Shown here one piece after another: positions 43,684-52,576 of a DNA stretch of 60,511 nucleotides. The translations under genes were made by a program, and so were the position numbers. Origin of the DNA: a virus; IMG/VR virus record IMGVR_UViG_3300044991_001911, positions 1 to 60,511 of that record. One strand, given 5' to 3'. Within the stretch, counting starts at the first letter, position 1; each line of letters starts with the position of its first letter. Below the pieces are notes generated by a model. That model had not been told where the DNA came from, ran no database searches, and saw nothing but the letters and a program-made list of their open reading frames with translations.

Positions 43684-45003
43684 ATGAAATTTACGTCGTT
43701 ATTAAGAACTATTATATCCGAGCAATCAAGATTTGAAGTATTATTTAATGCTTTGACAAAACCAGGAGAAAATAAAGGTGGGGTTAAAAGTAAGCCTCGA
43801 TTAAGTAAAAAAGAATTTATTGATTTAGTTAAAGCTGACCCTACAACTAAATTAAATAATGTAGATATTGATACCGCAAAATCTGAAGACCTATCTAAAG
43901 TAAAAGCTGGTAAGTATGTTCAATGGTTAATTAAAAATTATTTAACACCATCAACAGAAAGACAACCTGGTGATAACGGATACGATAGAGAAGTGGCACA
44001 AGTAAAGTCAACCTTTATGGAAGACCTTTATAAAGTTACTGATGACCTTAAAAAGTTTGACAGATTTAAAGCAAGAATTAAAGGAGAGAAAGACATCAAT
44101 AAGATGACCATTGACCAATTATACGATGCTGTTAAAGATTTTGACTTAACATTGGCAACAACAACTAAGTCTGAAAGAAAACAAGCGGAAGTTCACCCTG
44201 GTGGTAAACTTGTTTTTGATGGTGATGATTGGAGAGTTATTGAAATTAATGATAAGGGCGCAGTAGGTAAAGAAGCAGCATGTTTTTATGGTGGTAATAA
44301 CCAAGAAACAAGATGGTGTACATCAGCTCCTGGCGCATCATGGTTCGATAGATATATTAGTAAGGGTCCGTTATATGTTATTTTTAATCCTAATGATACT
44401 GATGTAAGCCCAATGACAGGTTTACCTAAGAATAGATATCAATTCCATTTCCCTGACGCTCAGTTTATGGATAAAGATGACCGTCAACAAGATTTGGTTG
44501 CGTTATTAAACGGACCAATGCAAGAATTAAAAGACTTCTTTAAACCTGAATTTGCAAAAGGTCTTACTGTGGGTGGAGAGAAATTAGTTATTGATAGTTT
44601 CAGTCACGGGGCAATTGGTAAGTTTATTGCTCTTTACGGATTAGATGATTTGATTGGTAATTTACCAGATACATTAAAAGAGTTTCAAATCCAAAATAGA
44701 GATAATAAAGGTAATGGTATTGTAATTACAATTCCTGAAGAAATTGGAAGATTCAAAGATTTGAATATGATTTTATTGGATAATTGTGTAACATCTATAC
44801 CGGATTCAATCTGTACACTACCTAAATTAAGATTCTTGGCTTTGATTAACAATCCTGAATTAAGAACAATTCCTGAATGTATTGTAAATTTACCAAACTT
44901 ATATTTCTTAAACTTAAAAGGAAGTAATAATGTTGAGGTACCTGAAGCAATCAAAGCGAAAGGAACTGACATGGGTGGAGGAATGTGGGACCTTCAAGAC
45001 TAA
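43684..45003 (+). CDS. WCT-domain protein with C-terminal leucine-rich repeats and capsid-targeting-like N-terminus
   Basis: In this 439-residue protein the N-terminus MKFTSLLRTIISE ends in I-S-E, a likely prohead-protease site. A phage domain follows with CFYGGNNQETRWCTSAPGAS and GPLYVIFNP (about 205-240); the same CxYGxxTxWCT pattern is in the 50778 gene. Residues about 345-425 are leucine-rich repeats of the plant/bacterial intracellular kind (IPEEIGRFKDLNMILLDNC, then PKLRFLALINNPELRTIPEC). LRR domains bind proteins, so a packaged protein that binds a host target is a possibility. Late motif upstream. Confidence 0.65.
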   Translation: MKFTSLLRTIISEQSRFEVLFNALTKPGENKGGVKSKPRLSKKEFIDLVKADPTTKLNNVDIDTAKSEDLSKVKAGKYVQWLIKNYLTPSTERQPGDNGYDREVAQVKSTFMEDLYKVTDDLKKFDRFKARIKGEKDINKMTIDQLYDAVKDFDLTLATTTKSERKQAEVHPGGKLVFDGDDWRVIEINDKGAVGKEAACFYGGNNQETRWCTSAPGASWFDRYISKGPLYVIFNPNDTDVSPMTGLPKNRYQFHFPDAQFMDKDDRQQDLVALLNGPMQELKDFFKPEFAKGLTVGGEKLVIDSFSHGAIGKFIALYGLDDLIGNLPDTLKEFQIQNRDNKGNGIVITIPEEIGRFKDLNMILLDNCVTSIPDSICTLPKLRFLALINNPELRTIPECIVNLPNLYFLNLKGSNNVEVPEAIKAKGTDMGGGMWDLQD

Positions 45004-45029
45004 TTGTTTAACTTTTAAATTAAAATAAT

Positions 45030-45365
45030 ATGAATGTTGATGTTGAAGTTTACATAAGCGGACTCGTCAAATTTTTCAAAGAAAATCCAAAAGACTTACT
45101 TAGTTTAGTCCCAAAGGATAAGGAACGAGATTTTTATCGTATGTTAAAAGAGTTCTCATTTGAAAATTATAAAAAAGGGGACGACTATGTTTTAACTAGA
45201 AAACAAATTCTTGAAATATGTGTTCAGTTAAATGAGAAAAAAAGACTTGAAAGTTCAAATACTGAAACGGTTTATGACTTAACTGATAGACTGAATACGG
45301 CAATTGAGAATGAAGATTATGAAGAAGCTGCAAGAATAAGAGACGAAATAAAAAAAATGTCTTAA
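45030..45365 (+). CDS. UVR-motif protein
   Basis: In this 111-residue protein the C-terminus LTDRLNTAIENEDYEEAARI then RDEIKKM is the UvrB/UvrC (UVR) interaction helix pair. The N-terminal 70 residues are unrecognised. It might contact UvrA/UvrB-like or Clp-type partners. It lies between a late gene and a strong terminator. Confidence 0.7.
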   Translation: MNVDVEVYISGLVKFFKENPKDLLSLVPKDKERDFYRMLKEFSFENYKKGDDYVLTRKQILEICVQLNEKKRLESSNTETVYDLTDRLNTAIENEDYEEAARIRDEIKKMS

Positions 45366-45371
45366 AATATT

Positions 45372-45404
45372 AAAAAAGGAGAGCAAAATTTGTTCTCCTT
45401 TTTT
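45372..45404 (+). terminator. Intrinsic terminator after UVR gene
   Basis: An 11-bp stem AAAAAAGGAGA/TCTCCTTTTTT with an 11-nt loop; the T-run continues. Within the loop lies the TTTG of the next promoter. Confidence 0.85.
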
Positions 45405-45421
45405 ATTTTTCATTATCTTTG
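45389..45421 (+). promoter_or_regulatory. Bacteroidota-type promoter inside terminator loop
   Basis: TTTG at 45389-45392, 21 nt, TATCTTTG at 45414-45421, then 4 nt and the ATG at 45426. The -33 element is located in the loop of the upstream terminator. Confidence 0.75.
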
Positions 45422-45425
45422 TGGT

Positions 45426-47090
45426 ATGAAAGTAGAACTATTCAAACAAAGTTACCAAGTTTATACCAATGTCTTACACAAATCCATATCACCTATCAAT
45501 TGGAGAGGGGACAAAAAACTTGCGTCAAGTGATGATTGGTTAAACGATGAAATTTCTTTTAATCAGTTTAATCCACCTACTTCAAAACACCCATTATTTA
45601 TTGTTGAAAAAACCACAAAAGATGAGGAAACATATGTTGAGAATTATGGTAATCCAATGTATGAAATAACAAAATATACCGCAATGGTTGTGGTTGAAAA
45701 AAATGGGGATAAACTTGCCTTAAAATTCTTCAATGGTTTTAGACATAGAAGAGTGGGTAAAACTTGGTTTAAGATTTCAAGAAACATTGATTACATAAGT
45801 GTTAATACAAGAACTGGTGATGTTTATACTGGATTTATTCACAATTATCAAAATAAAATAAAGTGTTCTAAAAAAATTAATAGAAATTATTTTGGTAACG
45901 ACCCAATTAATTTAATGAAGTCAAAGATTAAAAACAGTCTATCAATGATTTTTGGTAATAGTAATAATGATATTGTTATCCAAGCCATTTCTAAATTCAT
46001 GTTTGAATTAGATGGTAGAGAAGATTTTGGAGATATGGATTTTAGTCAAAGATTATTTAAATTTTATTTAGATAAAAGACAAATAAAATATCCTAATAAC
46101 TTTGATTGTTATTCAACAATTCTTGTTGGTCCAAAAATAAGAAAAGTATTAAAGAAAAATGGTAATAAACTTGTTGAGTCGTTTATGATTAGTGAGGGAT
46201 TATCAGGTAAAAAACTAAAGACCGCTCTACATACTTGTAAAAGTTTGAATGTTGGATTGTACCGGCACGCTAAAGATATGTTTGGTGATGATTGGTTAAA
46301 TCAAGATGGAGACGTAATTACTAAATTGTTAGGTTCAAAAGTAGAATATAATGCATATATTCCTGTGGAATTTAAAACACTAATATCTAATGATGAATTA
46401 AAAAGAGTCTATTCTATTTTTAAAAGAGTCTATGTTGATGGGGTGATGGATTCATATTCCTTTCAAGACCACATAAGAATGTACACTGAATTAAAATTAT
46501 TCGGGGAGAGAGATTTAAGATGGTTGTCAGAAAACAATAGAGATGAATTCAGACGAGAACACTTGGATTGGACGGATAAGGCTCAGTTTTATAAACAAGG
46601 GTTTTATCAAAGAAATTACCCTGAATATTTTGTGAATAAAATACAAAATAAGATTGGTGAATACGCTCCAATCTTATTAACCAACAGTTACGAATATAAC
46701 GAGGAAAGCTCAACGCAATCAAACTGTGTGAAGGCATACATTGGAAAGGCGAGTTCGTTCATTATATCTCTCAGAAATGAGTCTAATTACGAAAGAGCGA
46801 CTATTGAGTATTATATTACTAAACAAGATGATAAAGTTAAGATTAAACGAATCCAAAGTTTAGGTAGATTTAATAATAAATTAGGGGAAGAATGGAATGA
46901 TATTCTATTTAAATTAGATGATGTTGTATTATCTTGTTTAAAGGACAAAAGATTCAAAACGGTTAAAATTGATAAGGAATGTAAGAATGGTATAAAACTT
47001 AATTCTGATTCATATTGGGAAAACAATGAATTAAAATGGTCTTATAAAAATATTGATGGCGCAGAAAAATCTATGTGGGACCTTTTCTAA
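45426..47090 (+). CDS. PcfJ-like protein
   Basis: The 554-residue protein has a long helical N-terminal part and a PcfJ-like C-terminal domain: ESSTQSNCVKAYIGKASSFI then ISLRNESN, RATIEYYI and IKRIQSLGRFNNKLGEEWND (about 440-510). PcfJ domains (H/NCVxxY...R...ATIE...QxxGxxN) occur in plasmids and phages; the function is not known. The ATG at 45426 follows a promoter by 4 nt; an earlier in-frame ATG at 45390 lies within the promoter. Stop overlaps the next ATG. Confidence 0.7.
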   Translation: MKVELFKQSYQVYTNVLHKSISPINWRGDKKLASSDDWLNDEISFNQFNPPTSKHPLFIVEKTTKDEETYVENYGNPMYEITKYTAMVVVEKNGDKLALKFFNGFRHRRVGKTWFKISRNIDYISVNTRTGDVYTGFIHNYQNKIKCSKKINRNYFGNDPINLMKSKIKNSLSMIFGNSNNDIVIQAISKFMFELDGREDFGDMDFSQRLFKFYLDKRQIKYPNNFDCYSTILVGPKIRKVLKKNGNKLVESFMISEGLSGKKLKTALHTCKSLNVGLYRHAKDMFGDDWLNQDGDVITKLLGSKVEYNAYIPVEFKTLISNDELKRVYSIFKRVYVDGVMDSYSFQDHIRMYTELKLFGERDLRWLSENNRDEFRREHLDWTDKAQFYKQGFYQRNYPEYFVNKIQNKIGEYAPILLTNSYEYNEESSTQSNCVKAYIGKASSFIISLRNESNYERATIEYYITKQDDKVKIKRIQSLGRFNNKLGEEWNDILFKLDDVVLSCLKDKRFKTVKIDKECKNGIKLNSDSYWENNELKWSYKNIDGAEKSMWDLF

Positions 47091-47437
47091 TGAATATATC
47101 TAAGTACATATTAAAACTTGAGGAGAAAGGAGAAATATTCTCAACAATGACTCTATCACTACCAATTGAATTTGATGTATTTATTGGAGGTAAAAAGGTA
47201 ATCATAATTCATAGTCATTTTACTATGGATACAGATGGTAAAAGAATTTATAAAGAAAAATTGTATAAAACAACACAAGGGTTTTATATTTATTTATTTA
47301 GAGAACATGAATACATTACTGGTCAACAACAAATGATTGAAGTAACTATTCACTATAAACAAGAACAATCAAACGAATTTGACTTATTTATTGGTCAAGT
47401 ATTAAAACAATTTAAAAATGCAACAAATAACATCTGA
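47090..47437 (+). CDS. Hypothetical protein
   Basis: The 115-residue protein starts MNISKYILKLEEKGE at the base that ends the previous stop. It has a beta-rich fold (EFDVFIGGKKVIIIHSHFT). It ends 20 bp inside the thioredoxin gene. Unrecognised. Confidence 0.6.
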   Translation: MNISKYILKLEEKGEIFSTMTLSLPIEFDVFIGGKKVIIIHSHFTMDTDGKRIYKEKLYKTTQGFYIYLFREHEYITGQQQMIEVTIHYKQEQSNEFDLFIGQVLKQFKNATNNI

Positions 47438-47738
47438 AGAATTAAAACAAAAAATTATTAACAAAGAAAGTTTTGTATTAGATTTATTCGCAACATGGTG
47501 TGGCCCATGTAAAGTAATGTTAGTTAACTTAGAAAAAGTTAATGAATCGTTAATTAAAGAATCTACAGGAACACCTACATATGGGGTGTATAAATTTGAT
47601 ATCGAAAGTGATATGGATTATATGAGAGAGTTAGGAATCAGAAGCGTCCCAACAATAAAAGTCTTCAAGGAAGGAATGCAAACATTCTCCCAAGCGGGGA
47701 TTTTACAACCAGACCAAGTACTTGCTTTGTTAAACTAA
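47418..47738 (+). CDS. Thioredoxin
   Basis: The 106-residue protein has the active site FATWCGPCK (C28, C31) and cis-proline RSVPT (P78), complete for the family. It can reduce ribonucleotide reductase or serve in virion assembly. Directly followed by a glutaredoxin-like gene. Confidence 0.93.
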   Translation: MQQITSEELKQKIINKESFVLDLFATWCGPCKVMLVNLEKVNESLIKESTGTPTYGVYKFDIESDMDYMRELGIRSVPTIKVFKEGMQTFSQAGILQPDQVLALLN

Positions 47739-47743
47739 TTAAA

Positions 47744-48043
47744 ATGAAAGATTTAAATGTTATTGTGTACACGATGCAAGGTTGTCCATTTTGTACAGAG
47801 TTCAAAGAGTTATTAACTAAAGAAGGTGTTGAATTTTTTGATAGAGATATTGAGGTCTATAAGGATGAATATGACACATTCAGTCAAATAACTGAAAACG
47901 ATATGATTCCTGCATTATTAATTATTGAAGGTGATGGTGAAAACCATGAATCTTTTTTATATGTTCCTGATAAAAATTATTATGAACTTACAGAAGCGGT
48001 TGATATTGTTAATCAACATAGAAAAAACGTAGGAATTATTTAG
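47744..48043 (+). CDS. Glutaredoxin-like protein
   Basis: The 99-residue protein has an N-terminal CPFC (C14, C17) and EFFDRDIEVY in the thioredoxin fold, then MIPALLII with the cis-proline replaced by IPA. Ends tail to tail with the 48040 gene. Confidence 0.85.
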   Translation: MKDLNVIVYTMQGCPFCTEFKELLTKEGVEFFDRDIEVYKDEYDTFSQITENDMIPALLIIEGDGENHESFLYVPDKNYYELTEAVDIVNQHRKNVGII

Positions 48044-48798
48044 AATAAAATTAAATCTTTATTTTTTTCTTTAATTACAGAATATTCTTTAAGTGGATTT
48101 GTGAGTTCTATACTCCAATCCACTTTTTTCATTTCAGTACTTAACCAAGACATATCAAAATCAAAAACATCTAAAATTGCGGAAACTAATCTATCGTCAT
48201 TGGTTCCAAGATATGGGTTAAACACTTTAAGTAGGTTATCACCATCTTCATCTTTTAATGTGGTTAAATTGAATGTTAATGATTGTGTTGAATAATCTGA
48301 CGGAATACTATAAAATATGTGTTTACCGTAGTAATATAATAATCTACCTTGGCCGAGAGAATATCCATGAGGAAATTCAGATACAGTAACCAATTCTTCA
48401 TTGGTTATTTTTTTAGGGACATATTCATTAGTGTATGTACAATCCTCAGACTTAAATAAATCAATTTGTTTTTGATTATAAGCACAATTGTCGGTAAAAT
48501 AATAAGTGTGAGTAATCTCTGATGTAGATGACATATCAACACCATATTCAATTAAGTCAATCGAGTGACTTATTTTAACATCTTTAATTATTGATTTGTA
48601 TTTTTTTTCAAATTCTGAAGTTAAAGTTGAAATGTCTAAAACTTCATTATAAGTTGTTTTTCCTTTAATTACAAAGAAGTTGGTACAATCAATCACTTTT
48701 ATGATAGACTGTTCTTCTTTTGGTATTTTAGATAATATGAAATCTGCAAATAAATTTGTTGCAAAGATATTACTTCCGATTTTCTTTAAATTCATCAA
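48040..48798 (-). CDS. Hypothetical protein
   Basis: The 252-residue protein with ATNLFADFILSKIPKEEQSI, then VSEFPHGYSLGQGRLLYYYG and SYSLT-like beta strands. No recognised motif. The stop codon overlaps the glutaredoxin stop codon. ATG codons at 48798 and 48795 are adjacent. Confidence 0.6.
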   Translation of the reverse strand: MMNLKKIGSNIFATNLFADFILSKIPKEEQSIIKVIDCTNFFVIKGKTTYNEVLDISTLTSEFEKKYKSIIKDVKISHSIDLIEYGVDMSSTSEITHTYYFTDNCAYNQKQIDLFKSEDCTYTNEYVPKKITNEELVTVSEFPHGYSLGQGRLLYYYGKHIFYSIPSDYSTQSLTFNLTTLKDEDGDNLLKVFNPYLGTNDDRLVSAILDVFDFDMSWLSTEMKKVDWSIELTNPLKEYSVIKEKNKDLILF

Positions 48799-48872
48799 TA
48801 AGTTAAATTATTATTTATTGAGTGAATAATAGGGATTTTAAAAAATAAAACGAATAGAAGATTATAAAAATA

Positions 48873-49865
48873 TTAAATATAATCAGGAAATAATTCATTT
48901 ATATTTTTATCTACTTTTTGAAAATCAGGGTAATCTGGTGAGCGAACACCCAAACAATCAGCCCATTCTTTTAAAACATCTACGTAACTACCCCAATACT
49001 CTAAAGTACCTGAATTACCGTAACCTTTATTATCTTCTAAAAATTTAACAATATCGGATTCAAAATTGGCTATTGGTATGACAAAGTGTTGAACTTCGGT
49101 ATCTTTTTTATATCTGTGAGGTCTTGATACCCATTCGCCATGACCTATAAAGTAAGTACTAAGTTCATTCCAAACTTCTTCCCAAACAGTATCTTCATAC
49201 GCATTATTATATGATTGACTATGAATACTATACAATTCTCCGTGTAGTTCTGGTAATCCAGTGTCCCACAAATATTTTAATGTTTCTTCGTCTCTAATTA
49301 TTTGAGTAACATTCTCATAATTAATGATTGGATTTTCAGTTCCTTGGGATGTTGCAATGTCAGACAAAAGTTCGGTTTCTGGTTCAATTTCTTTACCCTC
49401 AAGATTAGATACAATGTATTCACCAAGAAGTTTTAAATTGTCTTCATTAAGCTCTTCAACAACATCTCTGTAAACATCATCGGTTGTGTTCCAATAAGGG
49501 TCCCAATCACTTTCACCGCTAAGAATACCTTCAATAGTACTTCGTGAGATATCATTTCTACCATCACAAAATAATTTACTTAACTCACCTCTATCATCAA
49601 CATCCAAATAATAAACACCGTCTTTAAAAATAACATCATTCAATAGAGGTGGTACCCATTTGTTAAAGGCGGTTTTATCATTATGGTATAACCATAACAA
49701 ATATTCATTTTGCCATTGGTCACCATCAGTGGCATTATTTGGGTCTATTTCACTCATTAAACCTCTTTTCTTTAATACACTGAAGAAAGTCTCATAGTCG
49801 TTAAAATATTTTTCAACATCTAAATCTCCATTATTAAATTTTTCTACTATATCATTAAAATCCAT
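48873..49865 (-). CDS. Acidic hypothetical protein, late-motif controlled
   Basis: The 330-residue protein, Asp/Glu- and Trp-rich, with FNNGDLDVEKYFNDYETFFS, SDWDPYWNTTDDVYRDVVEE and YWGSYVDVLKEWADCLGV. The start at 49865 is chosen because TATTTATA lies 3 nt upstream; a longer frame from 49898 would start inside a terminator. Composition recalls the 590-residue protein at 50778. Not a known family to me. Confidence 0.6.
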   Translation of the reverse strand: MDFNDIVEKFNNGDLDVEKYFNDYETFFSVLKKRGLMSEIDPNNATDGDQWQNEYLLWLYHNDKTAFNKWVPPLLNDVIFKDGVYYLDVDDRGELSKLFCDGRNDISRSTIEGILSGESDWDPYWNTTDDVYRDVVEELNEDNLKLLGEYIVSNLEGKEIEPETELLSDIATSQGTENPIINYENVTQIIRDEETLKYLWDTGLPELHGELYSIHSQSYNNAYEDTVWEEVWNELSTYFIGHGEWVSRPHRYKKDTEVQHFVIPIANFESDIVKFLEDNKGYGNSGTLEYWGSYVDVLKEWADCLGVRSPDYPDFQKVDKNINELFPDYI

Positions 49866-49868
49866 ATG

Positions 49869-49876
49869 TATAAATA
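49869..49876 (-). promoter_or_regulatory. Late-type promoter motif TATTTATA, 3 nt before ATG
   Basis: Minus-strand perfect TATTTATA, 3 nt upstream of the ATG at 49865, and immediately after the U-tract of an upstream terminator. Confidence 0.5.
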
Positions 49877-49905
49877 CAAAAAAAGGGGCAATTTTCATTG
49901 TCCCT
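49877..49905 (-). terminator. Intrinsic terminator of the small minus-strand gene
   Basis: On the minus strand AGGGACAAT/ATTGCCCCT (8 of 9 paired) with GAAA loop and seven U. It ends the transcript from 50089 and directly abuts the next promoter. Confidence 0.75.
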
Positions 49906-49927
49906 CTGTTAATTTATGTAAAATTCC

Positions 49928-50089
49928 TTAGTTAGAGGTTTTATTTACATTGTAGTACTTCTCAACAGTTTTCTTGATAGCTTGTTTAATGCTTTCAGTT
50001 TGTTGTTGTTTAACAGCTTGTGCCTGTTGAACTTGAGCGGTTTGTTGCTCAGGTGTTTGATTTTGCTTATTTTTGCATCCACACGACAT
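49928..50089 (-). CDS. Small Cys/Gln-rich protein
   Basis: The 53-residue protein MSCGCKNKQNQTPEQQTAQV then QAVKQQQTESIKQAIKKTVE. A similar MSCGCK start occurs in small proteins of other large phages I know of. The CGC motif may bind metal or be a cysteine site. Its own terminator lies 23 bp downstream. Confidence 0.65.
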   Translation of the reverse strand: MSCGCKNKQNQTPEQQTAQVQQAQAVKQQQTESIKQAIKKTVEKYYNVNKTSN

Positions 50090-50104
50090 AGTGATTCGTT
50101 TTTT

Positions 50105-50695
50105 TTAGTTTATTATATTAAAATTATGTTTATAACAAGTTTTTCTTATTGTTTCTGTTTTACTTCCATTGTTAACTTTAATCCCCCTAAGCGAGTTTGA
50201 TAATTTCATTCTCACATTCCGAGATTTCCCTTTTGCAAATCCATTTTGAATTAAATAATTGGCGCCGTCAACTAATGTATTAAATGTGTGTTCTTTATTA
50301 GTTTGAATATTAGTTAGTGAATATGTATTAAAATTACCATTCTTGGTTAAATTATATTTAGACAATTTAACTTTAACTTCATTATTATATGTATTTCTTC
50401 TAAATTCATTTACGGTTGCCAAATTATAACCAAACTCGCTATTGTTAGATTTATATTTAAAAATATGATAATTTTCTTTAATTATTAAATCTTTATTATT
50501 ACATTCTTCTAATACTTCAAATATAAATGAATCCTCACCAAATTTATTGTAACTATGTTGGAGATGACAATTATCGTGAATCCCTTTTTTTAACATCCAA
50601 AAATGTTTTTGTTTTCGGCTAATAATATTAATAGAACTTCCGATATAAACTTTACCATCAATTAAATTTTCTATCTTGTAAATCCCTCCTACCAT
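50105..50695 (-). CDS. GIY-YIG homing endonuclease
   Basis: The 196-residue GIY-YIG domain: GGIYKIENLIDGKVYIGSSI, then LQHSYNKFGEDSFIFEVLEE and KEN with the catalytic glutamate context (ENYHIFKYKSN). A C-terminal DNA-binding part has the helix-turn-helix-like DGANYLIQNGFAKGKSRNVR. It is a freestanding mobile gene, like T4 seg genes, with a TATTTATA promoter motif. The start could also be 50704. Confidence 0.88.
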   Translation of the reverse strand: MVGGIYKIENLIDGKVYIGSSINIISRKQKHFWMLKKGIHDNCHLQHSYNKFGEDSFIFEVLEECNNKDLIIKENYHIFKYKSNNSEFGYNLATVNEFRRNTYNNEVKVKLSKYNLTKNGNFNTYSLTNIQTNKEHTFNTLVDGANYLIQNGFAKGKSRNVRMKLSNSLRGIKVNNGSKTETIRKTCYKHNFNIIN

Positions 50696-50716
50696 ATTAA
50701 ACAATAACTTTATTAC

Positions 50717-50724
50717 TATAAATA
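50717..50724 (-). promoter_or_regulatory. Late-type promoter motif TATTTATA (GIY-YIG gene)
   Basis: Perfect motif on the minus strand, 21 nt before the ATG at 50695 (12 nt before 50704). Divergent from the motif at 50757. Confidence 0.55.
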
Positions 50725-50756
50725 GTGATTATGGTTTAATTATAATATAAAAATGA

Positions 50757-50764
50757 TATTTATT
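50757..50764 (+). promoter_or_regulatory. Late-type promoter motif TATTTATT
   Basis: TATTTATT followed by AAATAAA, 13 nt before the ATG at 50778. Confidence 0.55.
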
Positions 50765-50777
50765 AAATAAAAGATTA

Positions 50778-52550
50778 ATGGATTTTTTAAAATTAATACA
50801 AGAAGGAAGAGTTGATGACTTTAAATCCAAGTATGGAAAGAAATTTTCACCTGAAAATTTGAACAAAATTATTGAGAAAGTACCACAAAAATATTTTGAG
50901 TGGGTAGGCAAGGTATCTGACAACATTAACTTTGATGAGAACTTTACCAAATTAGTAGATGCTCTTGAAAGGTTTGATAAGATTTCAACAAACCTACCAA
51001 AAACTGATATTACACAATATCAAAATGCTGATGAATTAATAAACTCAATTGTGAACTATCATAATAGGGCTCGGAGAGATGTTAAAAAAGTTGAGGGTGG
51101 TAATGTTGTTTATGATGATGGAAAGTTTTTTGTTGTTAATCCATTAACACATGACGCTTCGTGTTATTATGGTAAAGGTACCAAGTGGTGTACTGCGGCA
51201 GAATCTGATTACCAATTCAAAAGATATAATGAAGATGGAAAGTTATTCTACATTTTAGATAGAACTAAAGCAACCAGTGACCCATTGTATAAAGTTGCGT
51301 TATTAAGAAAATTTGATGGGGGTACAATTTATTATGACGCGAAAGATGAGGCAATTAAAAATGGATGGATACTCAACACAAACAAAATTAATGAAATAAT
51401 ATCTTCAGTTGATTCTTATTTACAACAAGAATACGGAGAACAACTTAAAATATATTCTGATATTGCTTCTGCCAAAAAAGAAAAAGAAAGACTTGAAAGA
51501 TTAAGAGAACAACAGAGAGTTCAAGGAATGAGGGAAGACGCTCAAGAGAGAAGAGAAGATGAGGAATGGGATTTGAATGGTGATTGTCCTGATGAAGGAT
51601 TAGAGGCCCATGCATTACTAAACTTTCTTGTTGAAAATTCAGATGTTAGTGTATTAACTAATGATGACAGGGCGGATATTCTAAGAATTAATAATGAGAT
51701 AGAGGTACTTAAAAGAAGATATGATGATGATGAAAGAGAAGGAGAACCTGATGAAAATGTTGAAATATTAGATGAAATTGAAGCTCTTGAGGATGAATTA
51801 ACAACTTATGATGGACATATTGATGTGTACAACATTGTTCCTGTGGGACAACATTATGACTTAACTGAATTTGAAGTTATTGATGCTGATTTAGATGGTA
51901 GAAGATATGGGGTTGGTGATGATGATGATATGCAAAAAAGTTGTTATGACTACGTGGATAATTTAATTGATGATATTGGTTATACAGGATTTAACTCAGG
52001 ATTTGCTCAAGGGTATTTGGACACCGAAGCTATTGTTAAAGAAGCGGAAGATGTTTATGAAAATGATGTGAGAGATAGTCCTGAATCTTATTTTAGTGAT
52101 GAGGATAGAATGTTATCTGAAGACCAAGAAGAAAAAATTGAAATCTTGAATAATAAAATTGAAAAACTTGAAAACCATATTAATGACATGGAAAGTCATA
52201 TGGATGGTGGTGAAGGAGATGAAAGTATTCAAGACAAGATTGATGAATTAAATGAACTTATTGAAGAATTTAAAGAAGAGATTGAAGAAATAGAAACCAA
52301 TCCTGACGGAGACTTCCCTGAGGATATGATTGAAGATAAGATTAATGAGTTAGTTCGTGATGTTAATTATGACCCGGAAGAATTCATGCAAAATTATGGG
52401 TTAGATTGGGAGAATTATATTGACAAAGATGATTTTATCCAAGGAGTGATAAATGCTGATGGGTATGGTGCAACTATAAGTAGTTATGATGGTAGTGCTG
52501 ATGAGATTTATGTGAAAGATGAGTTATTTTATGTAATCAGAATTGATTAA
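50778..52550 (+). CDS. Large acidic WCT-domain protein with capsid-targeting-like N-terminus
   Basis: The 590-residue protein starts MDFLKLIQEGRVDDF, close to the T4 capsid-targeting form MKTYQEFIAE|A with a cut after I-Q-E. Domain with CYYGKGTKWCTAAESDYQFK, LFYILDR at about 127-165 is shared with the 43684 gene (CFYGG...TRWCTS). The C-terminal two thirds are very acidic (Asp/Glu over 30%) with coiled-coil stretches. Acidic DNA-mimic or host-binding role is possible but unproven. Late motif upstream. Confidence 0.6.
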   Translation: MDFLKLIQEGRVDDFKSKYGKKFSPENLNKIIEKVPQKYFEWVGKVSDNINFDENFTKLVDALERFDKISTNLPKTDITQYQNADELINSIVNYHNRARRDVKKVEGGNVVYDDGKFFVVNPLTHDASCYYGKGTKWCTAAESDYQFKRYNEDGKLFYILDRTKATSDPLYKVALLRKFDGGTIYYDAKDEAIKNGWILNTNKINEIISSVDSYLQQEYGEQLKIYSDIASAKKEKERLERLREQQRVQGMREDAQERREDEEWDLNGDCPDEGLEAHALLNFLVENSDVSVLTNDDRADILRINNEIEVLKRRYDDDEREGEPDENVEILDEIEALEDELTTYDGHIDVYNIVPVGQHYDLTEFEVIDADLDGRRYGVGDDDDMQKSCYDYVDNLIDDIGYTGFNSGFAQGYLDTEAIVKEAEDVYENDVRDSPESYFSDEDRMLSEDQEEKIEILNNKIEKLENHINDMESHMDGGEGDESIQDKIDELNELIEEFKEEIEEIETNPDGDFPEDMIEDKINELVRDVNYDPEEFMQNYGLDWENYIDKDDFIQGVINADGYGATISSYDGSADEIYVKDELFYVIRID

Positions 52551-52576
52551 TTTATCATTAATTGTATTATTGAAAA

